Source: CAVPRW01 sp046727435 [NCBI: bacterium] (GTDB lineage: Bacteria > Tectomicrobia > Entotheonellia > J063). From it: a stretch of DNA of 24,750 nt. A program made the position numbers and the translations under genes. The stretch is taken from NCBI GenBank assembly GCA_046727435.1, contig JBKPCR010000314.1, forward strand, positions 1 to 24,750, written 5' to 3'. Positions 14,481-22,910 of the stretch are shown one piece after another. Each line of letters begins with the position of its first letter. The first letter of the stretch is position 1. The notes beneath the pieces are model-generated. The model saw only the letters and a program-made list of their open reading frames with translations. It did not search any database and was not told where the DNA came from.

Positions 14481-17400
14481 ATGACCTTTGAGGAGATTGT
14501 GGACCAAGCGCTGGCGATGCTCCAACGGCGAGGTCGCGTGGCGTATCGCACGCTCAAACGCCAGTTTAATCTCGATGACGAGGCCCTCGAAGACCTGAAG
14601 GTCGAACTCATCGAGGCCCAGCGCGTGGCGGCCGACGAGGACGGGAAAGTACTCGTGTGGACCGGCGGCACGGCGAGCCCTCTCACGCCCGGTACCGCGC
14701 CCGAGCGTGCCCCGCGCGCCTACACGCCGCCCCATCTCGCCGAGAAAATCCTCACCTCCAAAACCGCCCTCGAAGGCGAGCGCAAGCAGGTCACTGTCCT
14801 GTTCGCTGACCTCAAGGGCTCGACGGAACTGATCCGCGATCTCGAGCCGGAAGCCGCCCAAACACTCCTCGATCCGGCCTTGCAGCGCATGATGGACGCC
14901 GTGCATCGCTATGAGGGCACGGTGAACCAGGTGCTGGGGGACGGCATCATGGCCCTGTTCGGCGCGCCCCTGGCCCATGAAGATCACGCCATCCAGGCCT
15001 GTTACGCGGCATTGACGATGCAGGCCACGCTGCGCCGCTATGCGGAGGACGTGCGCCGGTCCCATGGCCTGGAAGTCCAGATGCGCGTGGGGCTCAACTC
15101 GGGGGAGGTCGTCGTCCGCGCCATTGGGAATGACCTGCACCTGGACTACTCCGCCGTGGGGCAGACGACGCACTTGGCGGCGCGTATGGAACAACTCGCC
15201 ACGTCTGGGAGCATCCGGCTGACGGCGGCAACGCTCAGACTGGTTGAAGGGCTCGTCCAGGCTAACGCACTCGGGCCGTTTCCCGTCAAGGGACTGGCAG
15301 AGCCCGTGGAGGTCTTTGAACTGGTCCGGGTGAGTGCCCTGCGCCAGCGGTTGCAGGCCAGCGCGGCGCGGGGGCTCACCCACTTTGTGGGACGGCAAGC
15401 CGAGCTTGCGGCCCTCCGTCAGGCGCTGGAGCGGGCCGAAGCCAGTCACGGCCAGCTTGTCGCTGTCGTCGGGGAGGCGGGCGTGGGGAAGTCGCGCCTG
15501 GTCTACGAGTTCGTGCATGCCCACCAGACGGCAGGGTGGTTGGTCCTCGAAAGCGTCTCGGTGTCGTACGGCAAGGCGACACCCTACTTCCCGGTCATTG
15601 ACTTGCTCAAGCGCTACAGCCACGTCGACGAGCACGACGACACACGTACCATCCGGGCCAAGGTGACCGGGCAGGTGTTGACGCTCGACTCGGCGCTCCA
15701 GGATGCGGTCCCGGCATTGCTATCACTCCTGGACGCCTTACCGGAGGACAGCCCGTTCCTGACGTTCGATCCACCGCAGCGGCGCCAGCGCACGCTCGAC
15801 GCCCTCAAACGGCTGCTGCTGCGCGAGAGCCAGGTGCAGCCGCTGCTGCTGGTCTTTGAGGACCTGCACTGGATTGATTCGGAAACCCAGGCCCTGCTTA
15901 ACAGCCTGGTGGAGAGCCTGCCCACGGCTCGCCTGCTGCTGCTGGTCAACTACCGCCCCGAGTACCAGCACGGCTGGGGCAGCAAGACGTATTACATGCA
16001 ACTGCGGCTCGATCCCCTGCCGCCCACCAGTGCCGATGAGTTCTTGCGCGCCCTCCTGGGCGATGATCCCAGCCTGGCAGCGCTCAAGCCCCTGCTGATA
16101 GCCCGCACCGAGGGGAACCCTTTCTTTTTGGAGGAAAGCGTGCGCACCCTGGTGGAAACTGGGGTGCTGGTAGGCGAACCTGGGGCATACCGCCTGGCGC
16201 AGGCGCTGCCAACCATTCAGGTGCCGGCCACGGTGCACGCCGTGCTGGCGGCGCGTATCGATCGCCTACCCCCCGAGGAGAAGCGCCTCCTCCAGACCGC
16301 CGCCGTCATCGGCACTGACGTGCCGATGCCCCTGTTGGAGATCATTGCCGAGCTGCCGGAAGAGACTCTTCAGCATGGCCTCACACACCTCCAGGCGGCC
16401 GAGTTCCTCTACGAGACACAGCTGTTTCCCGAGTGCGAGTACACCTTTAAGCACGCCCTCACCCACGAGGTCGCCTACGGTAGCCTCTTGCAGGGGCGGC
16501 GTCGGGCGCTGCATGCCCGGATCGGCGAGGCCCTGGAGGTGCTTGCCGGGGAGCGGCGGGATGACCAGGTGGATCGGCTGGCCCACCACGCTGTCCGAGG
16601 TGCGGTGTGGGAGAAAGCCCTGGCGTACTGCCGACAGGCGGGGGAGAAGGCTATGGCGCGGTCGGCCTACCGCGAGGCCGTGAGCTACTTCGAGCAGGCG
16701 CTCAGTGCCCTGCCGCATCTGCCGGAAACGTACACCACACGCGAGCAGGCCATCGACCTCCGACTCGCCCTGCGCTCAGCGCTCATGCCATCTGGCATTT
16801 TTGGGCGGGTCTTGGTGTACCTACGCGAGGCCGAGACCCTTGCGGCGGTCCTTGACGATTCTCGTCGGCTGGAACAGGTCTCTGTCCTTCTGTCAGGCCA
16901 TTTCTGGCTCATGGGTGTGCATGACCAGGCCATGGCCGCTGCCCAGCGCGCCCTCGCGCTTGCTACGGCTAGGGGGGATGTCGTCCTGCACGCGTTAGCG
17001 AACCTGTACATCGGCAGAGCCTTGCAGGCTCAGGGTGACTATCGTCAGGCGATCGAGAGCCTCAGGCAGACTGTGGCGTCCCTTGATGGGGCGCGGCGTC
17101 ACGAGGGCTTGGGGCTGGCTTTCCTGCCTGCCGTGACCTCCCGTGCCCACCTGGCCTGGTGTTATGCCGAGTTGGGCCTGTTCGCCGAAGGTAGTGGTCT
17201 CGGGGAAGAAGGGCTGCGGATTGCCGAGGCGGTTGCTCACCACGGGAGCTTGATGTATGCCTCGTGGTGGATCGGTCTGCTGTGCCTGCGCCAGGGTGAC
17301 CTACGCAAAGCACTCCCTATGCTCGAACGGGCTGTGGGCATCTGCCACGAGGCAGACATCGCGTTTTACCTCCCCGAGATAGCTGCGGCCTTAGGGACGG

Positions 17401-17900
17401 CGTATAGCCTGGCCGGGCGCGTTGCCGACGCCGTGCCGCTGCTCACGCAAGCGCTGGAAAAGGCGACCGTCATGGAAACGGAAGGTCGTCCGGTGCTCTG
17501 CAGTCTCCCTCTTGGAGAAGCGCATCTGCTGGCTGGCCGCCTGGGGCAGGCACACACCCTCGCCGAGCGGGCGCTGACACTCGCCCGTGCGCACCAGGAA
17601 CGCGGCAATGAGGCATACGCCCTATGCCTCCTCGGCAACATTGCAGCGCGGCGTGAGCCGCCAGAGCACCAGCAGGCCGCAACCTACTACCAGCAAGCTC
17701 TCACCCTGGCCGCAGAACTCGGCATGCGCCCGCTCCAGGCCCACTGTCGCCGGGACCTGGGCACCCTGTATATGAAGATTGGCTGGTGCGAAGACGCCCA
17801 TGCCGCCCTGACTGCCGCCATCGACCTGTACCGCGCCATGGACATGACCTTCTGGCTGCCCCAGGCCGAGGCGGCCCTGGCACAGGTGGAGGGGCGGTAA
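14481..17900 (+). CDS. Class III adenylate/guanylate cyclase - AAA-type ATPase - TPR signalling protein
   Basis: 1139 residues in three blocks. Residues 1-62 are an N-terminal helical/winged domain (IVDQALAMLQRRGRVAYRTL) also found in the next gene. About 98-290 is a class III nucleotide cyclase domain: metal Asp110 in FADLKGS, Asp154 in VLGDGIMALFG, and YSAVGQTTHLAARME keeping the Arg but with Ser/His where canonical enzymes have the purine-contacting Asp and the Asn. About 300-700 is an AAA/STAND-like ATPase with Walker A GEAGVGKS (331-338) and Walker B LLLVFEDLHW (Glu460, Asp461). The rest is a tetratricopeptide-like helical array for protein contacts. Cytoplasmic, with no membrane segment. 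ATG 14481 follows TTGGAGG. Its stop overlaps the next ATG (TAATG), so the pair is coupled. It may make cAMP or another cyclic nucleotide, but the altered motif leaves catalysis uncertain. Confidence 0.9.
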   Translation: MTFEEIVDQALAMLQRRGRVAYRTLKRQFNLDDEALEDLKVELIEAQRVAADEDGKVLVWTGGTASPLTPGTAPERAPRAYTPPHLAEKILTSKTALEGERKQVTVLFADLKGSTELIRDLEPEAAQTLLDPALQRMMDAVHRYEGTVNQVLGDGIMALFGAPLAHEDHAIQACYAALTMQATLRRYAEDVRRSHGLEVQMRVGLNSGEVVVRAIGNDLHLDYSAVGQTTHLAARMEQLATSGSIRLTAATLRLVEGLVQANALGPFPVKGLAEPVEVFELVRVSALRQRLQASAARGLTHFVGRQAELAALRQALERAEASHGQLVAVVGEAGVGKSRLVYEFVHAHQTAGWLVLESVSVSYGKATPYFPVIDLLKRYSHVDEHDDTRTIRAKVTGQVLTLDSALQDAVPALLSLLDALPEDSPFLTFDPPQRRQRTLDALKRLLLRESQVQPLLLVFEDLHWIDSETQALLNSLVESLPTARLLLLVNYRPEYQHGWGSKTYYMQLRLDPLPPTSADEFLRALLGDDPSLAALKPLLIARTEGNPFFLEESVRTLVETGVLVGEPGAYRLAQALPTIQVPATVHAVLAARIDRLPPEEKRLLQTAAVIGTDVPMPLLEIIAELPEETLQHGLTHLQAAEFLYETQLFPECEYTFKHALTHEVAYGSLLQGRRRALHARIGEALEVLAGERRDDQVDRLAHHAVRGAVWEKALAYCRQAGEKAMARSAYREAVSYFEQALSALPHLPETYTTREQAIDLRLALRSALMPSGIFGRVLVYLREAETLAAVLDDSRRLEQVSVLLSGHFWLMGVHDQAMAAAQRALALATARGDVVLHALANLYIGRALQAQGDYRQAIESLRQTVASLDGARRHEGLGLAFLPAVTSRAHLAWCYAELGLFAEGSGLGEEGLRIAEAVAHHGSLMYASWWIGLLCLRQGDLRKALPMLERAVGICHEADIAFYLPEIAAALGTAYSLAGRVADAVPLLTQALEKATVMETEGRPVLCSLPLGEAHLLAGRLGQAHTLAERALTLARAHQERGNEAYALCLLGNIAARREPPEHQQAATYYQQALTLAAELGMRPLQAHCRRDLGTLYMKIGWCEDAHAALTAAIDLYRAMDMTFWLPQAEAALAQVEGR

Positions 17901-19864
17901 TGGACTTTGATGCGGTCTTGGCACAAGTCCACGAACTCCTGCAACGACAAGGGCGGGTGTCGTACCGGGCACTGAAAGTCCGGTTCAACCTCGACGACGC
18001 GTATCTTGACGCGCTGAAGGACGAGCTCATCTACGCCCAACACGTCGCGCTGGATGAGGATGACCGAGTGCTCGTCTGGACTGGAGAGGTGGGCACCACC
18101 CCAGCGCCTGCCCGCCAGCCTTCCATACCGCTCTCGCCGGACACCGCTCCCGCCGAACTCCGCACTCCGGATGCCGAGCGCCGCCAGCTCACCGTACTGT
18201 TCTGTGACCTCGTCGATTCAACGGCGCTGTCGAGCCAGCTCGACCCCGAAGACTGGCGCGAGGTGGTGCGGGCCTATCAAGAGGTCTGCACTAAAGTGAT
18301 CGCCCGTTTTGGGGGGCATATTGCTCAGTACCTCGGCGATGGGCTGCTGGTCTACTTCGGCTACCCCCAGGCGCATGAAGATGACGCCCAGCGGGCGGTA
18401 CGAGCCGGGCTGGGGATGGTGGAGGCGATGGCGCAACTCAATACCCGCCTGGAGCAGGAGCGAGGAGTGCCACTGGCGGTGCGCCTGGGGATTCATACCG
18501 GTCTGGTGGTGGTGGGTGAGATGGGGGGAGGCGCTCGGCACGAGCAGTTGGCGCTGGGCGAGACGCCCAACCTCGCCGCCCGCCTGCAAGGGATCGCCGC
18601 GCCCAATACCCTGGTGATCAGCGCCGCGACCGTGCCGCTGCTCGGCGGCTTCTTTGCCTGCCAGTCGTTAGGCACGCATCTCCTGAAAGGCTTCGCCCAG
18701 CCGTTGGAGGTCTATCAGGTCCTCTATGAGAGTACCGCCCGCACGCGCCTGGAAGCGGCTGGCCGCACCGGCCTGACGCCGCTGGTGGGCAGGGAGTCAG
18801 AGGTGGCGCTGCTGCGGGAGCGCTGGGCGCAAGTCAAGGACGGCTTCGGGCAGGTGGTGCTGCTCAGCGGCGAAGCGGGCATTGGCAAATCGCGCCTGGT
18901 GCAGGTGCTCACGGAACAGGTGGCCACTGAGCCCCAGGCGTGGCTGACGCCGTGCCAGTGTTCGCCCTATCACCGGAACACCGCCTTGTATCCGCTGATC
19001 GATCTGCTGGAGCGAGTGTCGCTGCGCTTCGAGCGGGAGGAATCCCCCCAGCAGAAGCTCAGTAAACTGGAGGGGTTCTTGGTGCAGCATGGCCTGCCAC
19101 TGGCGGAGGCCGTGCCGCTCTTTGCCGCCTTCCTCTCCCTGCCGCTGCCGGCGGACTATGCGCCTCTGACCGTATCCCCCGAGCAGGAGAAGCAGAAGAC
19201 GCTGCACGCCCTCTTGACGATCCTGCGGCGCATCGCGGCCCAGCAGCCCGTGCTCTTCGTCATGGAAGACCTCCATTGGGTGGACCCCTCGACGCTGGAG
19301 TTCCTGACCCTCCTGGTCGATCAAGGCCCCTTCGCCTGCATCCTGACGCTGTTGACCTTCCGGCCCGACTTCAGCCTGCCCTGGACGGGGCGCTCACACG
19401 TCACCCAGATGACGCTGTCGCGCCTGCGGCGGGCCCAGGCCGCCGAGATGACCGGCGAGGTGGCGCATGGCAAGGCGCTGCCCGCTGAGGTGGTGGAACA
19501 GGTGGTGGCCAAGACCGATGGGGTGCCACTCTTTGTGGAAGAGTTGACCAAAATGGTGCTGGAGTCGGGGCTGCTCCAGGAGCGGGAGGCGCGCTACGAA
19601 CTGACGGGGCCCCTGCCACCCCTCGCCATTCCCACCACCCTGCACGACTCGCTGATGGCGCGGCTCGATCGCCTAGCGGCCGTGAAGGGCTTGGCGCAAC
19701 TCGGCGCGACGCTAGGGCGCGAGTTCTCGTCTGAGCTGCTGCAAGCTGTCTCGCCGTGGGACGAGGACACCTTGCGCCGGGGGCTGCAGCAGTTGGTGGG
19801 GGCGGAGTTCCTCTACCAGCAAGGTTTGCCACCACGGCGACGTTCCTCCCGCGCCGGTGCATGA
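17900..19864 (+). pseudogene. Second cyclase-ATPase protein, 3'-truncated by IS110 remnant
   Basis: Begins at the ATG inside TAATG at the end of the previous gene. The N-terminal ~63 residues closely parallel that gene's N-terminus (LLQRQGRVSYRALKVRFNLD), so the pair arose by tandem duplication. The cyclase domain has Asp103 (FCDLVDS), Asp147 (YLGDGLL) and ALGETPNLAARL, retaining both the Asn and Arg. The ATPase has Walker A GEAGIGKS (324-331) and Walker B VMEDLHW (Glu456, Asp457). The homologous reading ends at about LYQQGLPP, near 19830; what follows (RRRSSRAGA) is read from transposase DNA on the other strand. The TPR array expected after the ATPase is absent, so about a third to half of the protein is lost. 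A truncated cyclase-ATPase might still be made. Confidence 0.85.
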
Positions 19865-20081
19865 GCGCGATCGACCAACGGCTCCTGGCGTCTGTTTTCC
19901 GGGTCACATGACGGAGCACCGCGCGTGCCCCGTGGATGAGGAGGGTGCGTAGGTCTCGATTCCCCCGCTTGCTCATGCCCAGGAGGCGAGTCTTCGCCCC
20001 GGTCGAACATTGATGGGGGACTAAGCCAAGCCAGGCGGCCATCTGCCGCCCGCTCTTCAAGCGGTGCGCATCCCCGACGGC
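19824..20081 (-). mobile_element. IS110-family transposase C-terminal remnant
   Basis: The minus strand encodes the Transposase_20 half of an IS110-type DEDD transposase: VGDAHRLKSGRQMAAWLGLV, then STGAKTRLLGMSKRGNRDLR, LLIHGARAVLRH and SRWSIALMHRRGRNVAVV. These are the conserved motifs around the essential Ser of the family. It lacks the N-terminal RuvC-like DEDD domain (upstream) and the final residues. At its 3' end it merges into the cyclase gene, and at its 5' end into an acetone-carboxylase-gamma-like frame of the opposite strand. It is therefore a ~260-bp scar, not a working element; IS110 elements make no terminal inverted repeats, and none are seen. Confidence 0.85.
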
Positions 20082-20379
20082 GGCGCTTCGCCGGGCGGCG
20101 CTCGCCGAGCGCCTCGGCCACGAGCCGCGCCCCTACGCCGGCCCGCGGCTACCCGTCGTGCGCCACGTCACCGAGTACCTGGACCTGGTGGAGCGCGACG
20201 GCGCCCGCTGGCTCGCCTGCGCCCGTTACGGCCAGCCCCTGGGCCCCGGCCGCGAGAACTACAAGCTCCACGTCCAGTTCCGGCAGTTCTGCTGCCCGGC
20301 GTGCGGGGGGCTGATCGAGAACGAGGTGTGCCGGGCGCAGGACCCCGTGCTGTGGGACATCGAGCTCGCGTGTGAGTAG
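20077..20379 (+). pseudogene. Acetone carboxylase gamma-like subunit, 5'-truncated
   Basis: The plus frame from the IS110 junction reads AALAERLGHEPRPYAGPRL, then VTEYLDLVERDGARWLACAR, GRENYKLHVQFRQFCCPACG and VLWDIELACE. The CCPACG knuckle and closing LWDIEL are characteristic of the small zinc-containing gamma subunit of acetone carboxylase-like (HyuA/HyuB-type) carboxylases, which work with large alpha and beta subunits. One cysteine of the first knuckle seems lost (CARYGQ where CARCGQ is expected). No start codon with ribosome binding site exists; GTG 20158 is possible, but it lies inside the conserved part. No alpha or beta subunit gene is nearby. Codon use is much more GC-rich than that of neighbours. 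Most probably a fragment brought in by rearrangement. Confidence 0.6.
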
Positions 20380-20388
20380 GCGGCCGGC

Positions 20389-20435
20389 CCTGGTGGGCGC
20401 TGAGGCACGGGTCGAATCCCGTCGGGACCACCAGG
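20389..20435 (+). other. tRNA-3'-end-like hairpin
   Basis: ACGGG/CCCGT (20407-20411, 20418-20422) form a T-arm-like stem round TCGAAT, one base short of a T loop. Seven bases (CGGGACC), a discriminator A and CCA follow exactly as in a tRNA 3' end. No matching 5' acceptor (GGTCCCG) is upstream. Alternatively CCTGGTGG (20389-20396) pairs with CCACCAGG (20428-20435), making a two-stem hairpin. The rest of 20380-20723 holds no gene. Confidence 0.4.
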
Positions 20436-20625
20436 CGCGATATCGCTGAGGTCTGACGCTGCACTGTTGAGGACGCCGCCGGAGTCCCCTGGAACGTGGA
20501 GACCGGGCGCCGGCCGTTCCCTGGCATGGCTGTTGCGAAGCAGACGAAAGGGACGATCGGGGTCGACGATCGCCGCCTTTGATTTTAGGCAGCTATGTCG
20601 TCGTCAACCTCACCGATGCACGACA

Positions 20626-20654
20626 ATGGGGCACGCCGCAATGGCGTGCCCCAT
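20626..20654 (-). terminator. 12-bp perfect hairpin after the LVIVD gene
   Basis: ATGGGGCACGCC pairs perfectly with GGCGTGCCCCAT around GCAAT. It lies 70 bases beyond the stop of the minus-strand LVIVD-repeat gene. There is no T-run, so it is a candidate terminator or 3'-end stabiliser. Confidence 0.5.
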
Positions 20655-20723
20655 CTGCCCGACTGCGGGACGTGAACGCTCGCCTTCCGGCCTCAGCCTC
20701 GCTCAGTCACGATCGCGACCGTG

Positions 20724-22247
20724 TCACGGACGCCGACCAGCCGTGACGATCACATCCGACTCATCCGCATTCCAGTGGACCATCCCTCTGAACCCCGGGG
20801 CGGGGCGCAGCGCCCAGAGACCGCCGGCGCCCGCGTCCGACGAGCTGCCGAAGACAACCCCGTCTTCCATGACGAACACGTCATCGGCATGCCCAGTCTG
20901 ACGGACGGAATCGCTCCTGGCGGGCGGCACATACCAGGCGACGGCCTTCGGGTAGTGGACGTCGGAGAAGTCGATGCCCCAGAAGCCGCCTTCTTCCCAG
21001 GCGCTGTGGACGACATCGCCGCGGATATACCGCTCGACATCGTGGATGCCCATGCGGTTTCCGAGCCGATCTTTTGGACAGTTCGCATGCATGTTCAGGG
21101 GAGCCCTGAACCCCGAAATCTCCCTCGGGCGACTCTCGTTGTGCACATCGATGAAGTGCATGTAGCCGAAAGGACACTGGCCGAGCTCGTCGCCACCGAC
21201 GATGGTTTCGACCCGGCGGCCGGGCGTGGGATCAACGAGGCCCCAGCTATGCGTCTGGCCCGGCAACGGCGGCATGGGGATGGTGGCGGTAGTTGGAGGG
21301 TTCGGGACCACAGGATCGAACGTCGGACGGTTCTGCTGGTCGGCCCAGTTGACCTCGCCGACCATCTTCGGACTGCCGATATCGGTGATGTCCAGGATGA
21401 CGAGACCCTTGTCGCGCACCGCCAGATAGCAGCGGTCATGCCAGGTGGTCATGTCATGGACCATGACAACGGGTGCCGGCAGGCCGAGCTGGGGCGCGGG
21501 CTCCGGACCGGCCGCTGGGTTTTCGGGCGACCACCAGGTCCGGATTGCCACTTCGTCTGGGGTCTCTCCCATTCCCGGATACCACCACCGCGCCACGGTC
21601 ACGGGGTGTTCGGGGTCGGTGATGTCACAGATGTCGAGGATTTCGCTGATGAATCCGTTCGGCCTGAAGGCGGAGAATGCGTATCTCCGATGGCCCTCCT
21701 CGTGGATCCACAATCCGTGGAACGGCGCCGCCATGGTGGAGTGGATGTCGGGCGGCTGATAGCCGGCCAATCTGACCGGCGCGCTCGGATTGCTGACATC
21801 CCAGGTTTCGAGAGACCGGTTTCGCTTGACGACCAGGATGTCGCCGCCTTTGATATCGATGTACTGGGTGTTGTCGGTGGTGAACGGTGGCATCAGGGGC
21901 GATTCCAGCGTAGGCACGTGCGGCTGTCGCCAGACCACGCGCATCTCTCGCGGATTGGTGACGTCGACGATGCTCCAGCCGCGGCCGCCGTTCCCGCAGT
22001 AGGCGAATCGGCCCCGGCGCGTATCGATGACGCGAAACTCGAACGTCTGATCCCAGCCCGGATCGCGAGGTTGACCGGGCAGCCTCATGTCGTTAAAACC
22101 GAGAATCTGGTAGCCCGCGAGATCCCCGTAGGTCGGTTGCATGAGTGGACCGTCTTCATGGAAGGCCCACCCGGCACGGGTCATCCCCAGCCCGGCACCG
22201 ACACACGCCGCGCCAGCAGCCTGCAAGAATCTTCTCCGGTTCATCAT
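20724..22247 (-). CDS. Tat-exported LVIVD-repeat beta-propeller-like protein
   Basis: About 507 residues. The N-terminus is a twin-arginine signal: MMNRRRFLQAAGAACVGAGL, with a cleavage region near AGWA, so the folded protein is probably exported to the periplasm. Repeated blocks follow the LVIVD pattern: RGWSIVDVTNPREM, LETWDVSNPSAPVRLAG, ILDICDITDPEHPV, GLVILDITDIGSPKMVG, HFIDVHNESRPRE and WGIDFSDVHYPKAVAWY. They predict a beta-propeller-like fold. No catalytic motif is apparent; the several His/Asp residues between repeats might bind metal. Start ATG 22247 (also GTG 22250, ATG 22244) follows AGGAGG at seven bases. A full-length antisense frame on the plus strand is a composition shadow. 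It is apparently monocistronic, with a hairpin downstream. Confidence 0.85.
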   Translation of the reverse strand: MMNRRRFLQAAGAACVGAGLGMTRAGWAFHEDGPLMQPTYGDLAGYQILGFNDMRLPGQPRDPGWDQTFEFRVIDTRRGRFAYCGNGGRGWSIVDVTNPREMRVVWRQPHVPTLESPLMPPFTTDNTQYIDIKGGDILVVKRNRSLETWDVSNPSAPVRLAGYQPPDIHSTMAAPFHGLWIHEEGHRRYAFSAFRPNGFISEILDICDITDPEHPVTVARWWYPGMGETPDEVAIRTWWSPENPAAGPEPAPQLGLPAPVVMVHDMTTWHDRCYLAVRDKGLVILDITDIGSPKMVGEVNWADQQNRPTFDPVVPNPPTTATIPMPPLPGQTHSWGLVDPTPGRRVETIVGGDELGQCPFGYMHFIDVHNESRPREISGFRAPLNMHANCPKDRLGNRMGIHDVERYIRGDVVHSAWEEGGFWGIDFSDVHYPKAVAWYVPPARSDSVRQTGHADDVFVMEDGVVFGSSSDAGAGGLWALRPAPGFRGMVHWNADESDVIVTAGRRP

Positions 22248-22589
22248 CACGATGCCTCCTCGTCTAGCTCGTCCGTCCGTTAGGCCATGCCGCTGTGGTC
22301 AGGGGCGTGGCGGTCATCGGCCGTTTACCGCCGCATGCCGCTCGTGCACCCGAGTCGATCTTTGTGGCGCCGTTGATGTGGTACGTCTGGACAGGAGTGG
22401 AGTCGTGGCCTCGGTCGAAGGGCGCAGCGGTGAGTCCCATCGACATGACAGCGGTGGAAATTAGGCCGTGCCCCTCCCTTTGTCAAGAGCCTTCTTGAAA
22501 CCTTCTTGAACAACAGAGCTTTCTTCAAGGATGCCTTGCGGGATTCATCCCGCCCCACCCACGGAAGGTGAAATGATCGCGCTGGAGCC
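22248..22589. promoter_or_regulatory. Upstream region of the LVIVD gene with operator-like repeats
   Basis: No gene. It contains TCAAGA-GCCT-TCTTGA (22483-22498), and the direct repeat CCTTCTTGAA at 22490-22499 and 22501-22510, spaced exactly 11 bp, followed by TTCTTCAAGG (22521-22530). Such helical-turn-spaced repeats suggest a regulator binding site. Confidence 0.4.
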
Positions 22590-22757
22590 TCAGCTCACCC
22601 GACAGCGCCGCACGGCATCCTCGTTCCACGCGAGGCTGGTGCCCGCTCGCTGCGGCGCCTGGATCATCCCGTTCACCGGCCGGAGCGGCTCGGCCAGTAC
22701 CGGGGCGGCCACGTCGAGGTACTCGAAGATCGTCGGCGAGCGTGGGCCAGCGGATCC
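22590..22757 (-). pseudogene. Mandelate racemase/enolase-superfamily C-terminal fragment
   Basis: On the minus strand, 55 codons read SPTIFEYLDVAAPVLAEPL, then RPVNGMIQAPQRAGTSLAW and NEDAVRRCRV before a stop. The VNGMIQAPxRxGxxLxW(D/N)EDAVRR ending is typical of mandelate racemase/muconate lactonizing enzyme-like sugar acid dehydratases. Only the last segment is present: a TGA (22758-22760) sits in frame immediately before it, and no barrel or metal-binding residues remain. The fragment is too short to be functional. It indicates that a catabolic gene was deleted here. Confidence 0.7.
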
Positions 22758-22910
22758 TCATGGGTTCCTCCCGGGAAAATCCCTGGACGGGTACACTGTC
22801 CCACCAGATGTCTCAATCGTGCGGATCAGCCTCGACAGACTCTCCCGAGTTGAACCCATCGCCCGGAACAAGACAATGGTCAAGCATCTGACGTCCGAGT
22901 AAGATCCGAT

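Noticed and set aside
14265-15635. 456-codon minus-strand frame antisense to the first cyclase gene
   Set aside because: Complement of clear cyclase/ATPase coding; no recognisable domain or ribosome binding site.
20721-22283. 520-codon plus-strand open frame antisense to the LVIVD gene
   Set aside because: It mirrors the real gene, its translation has no domain, and open antisense frames are expected from GC-rich codon use.
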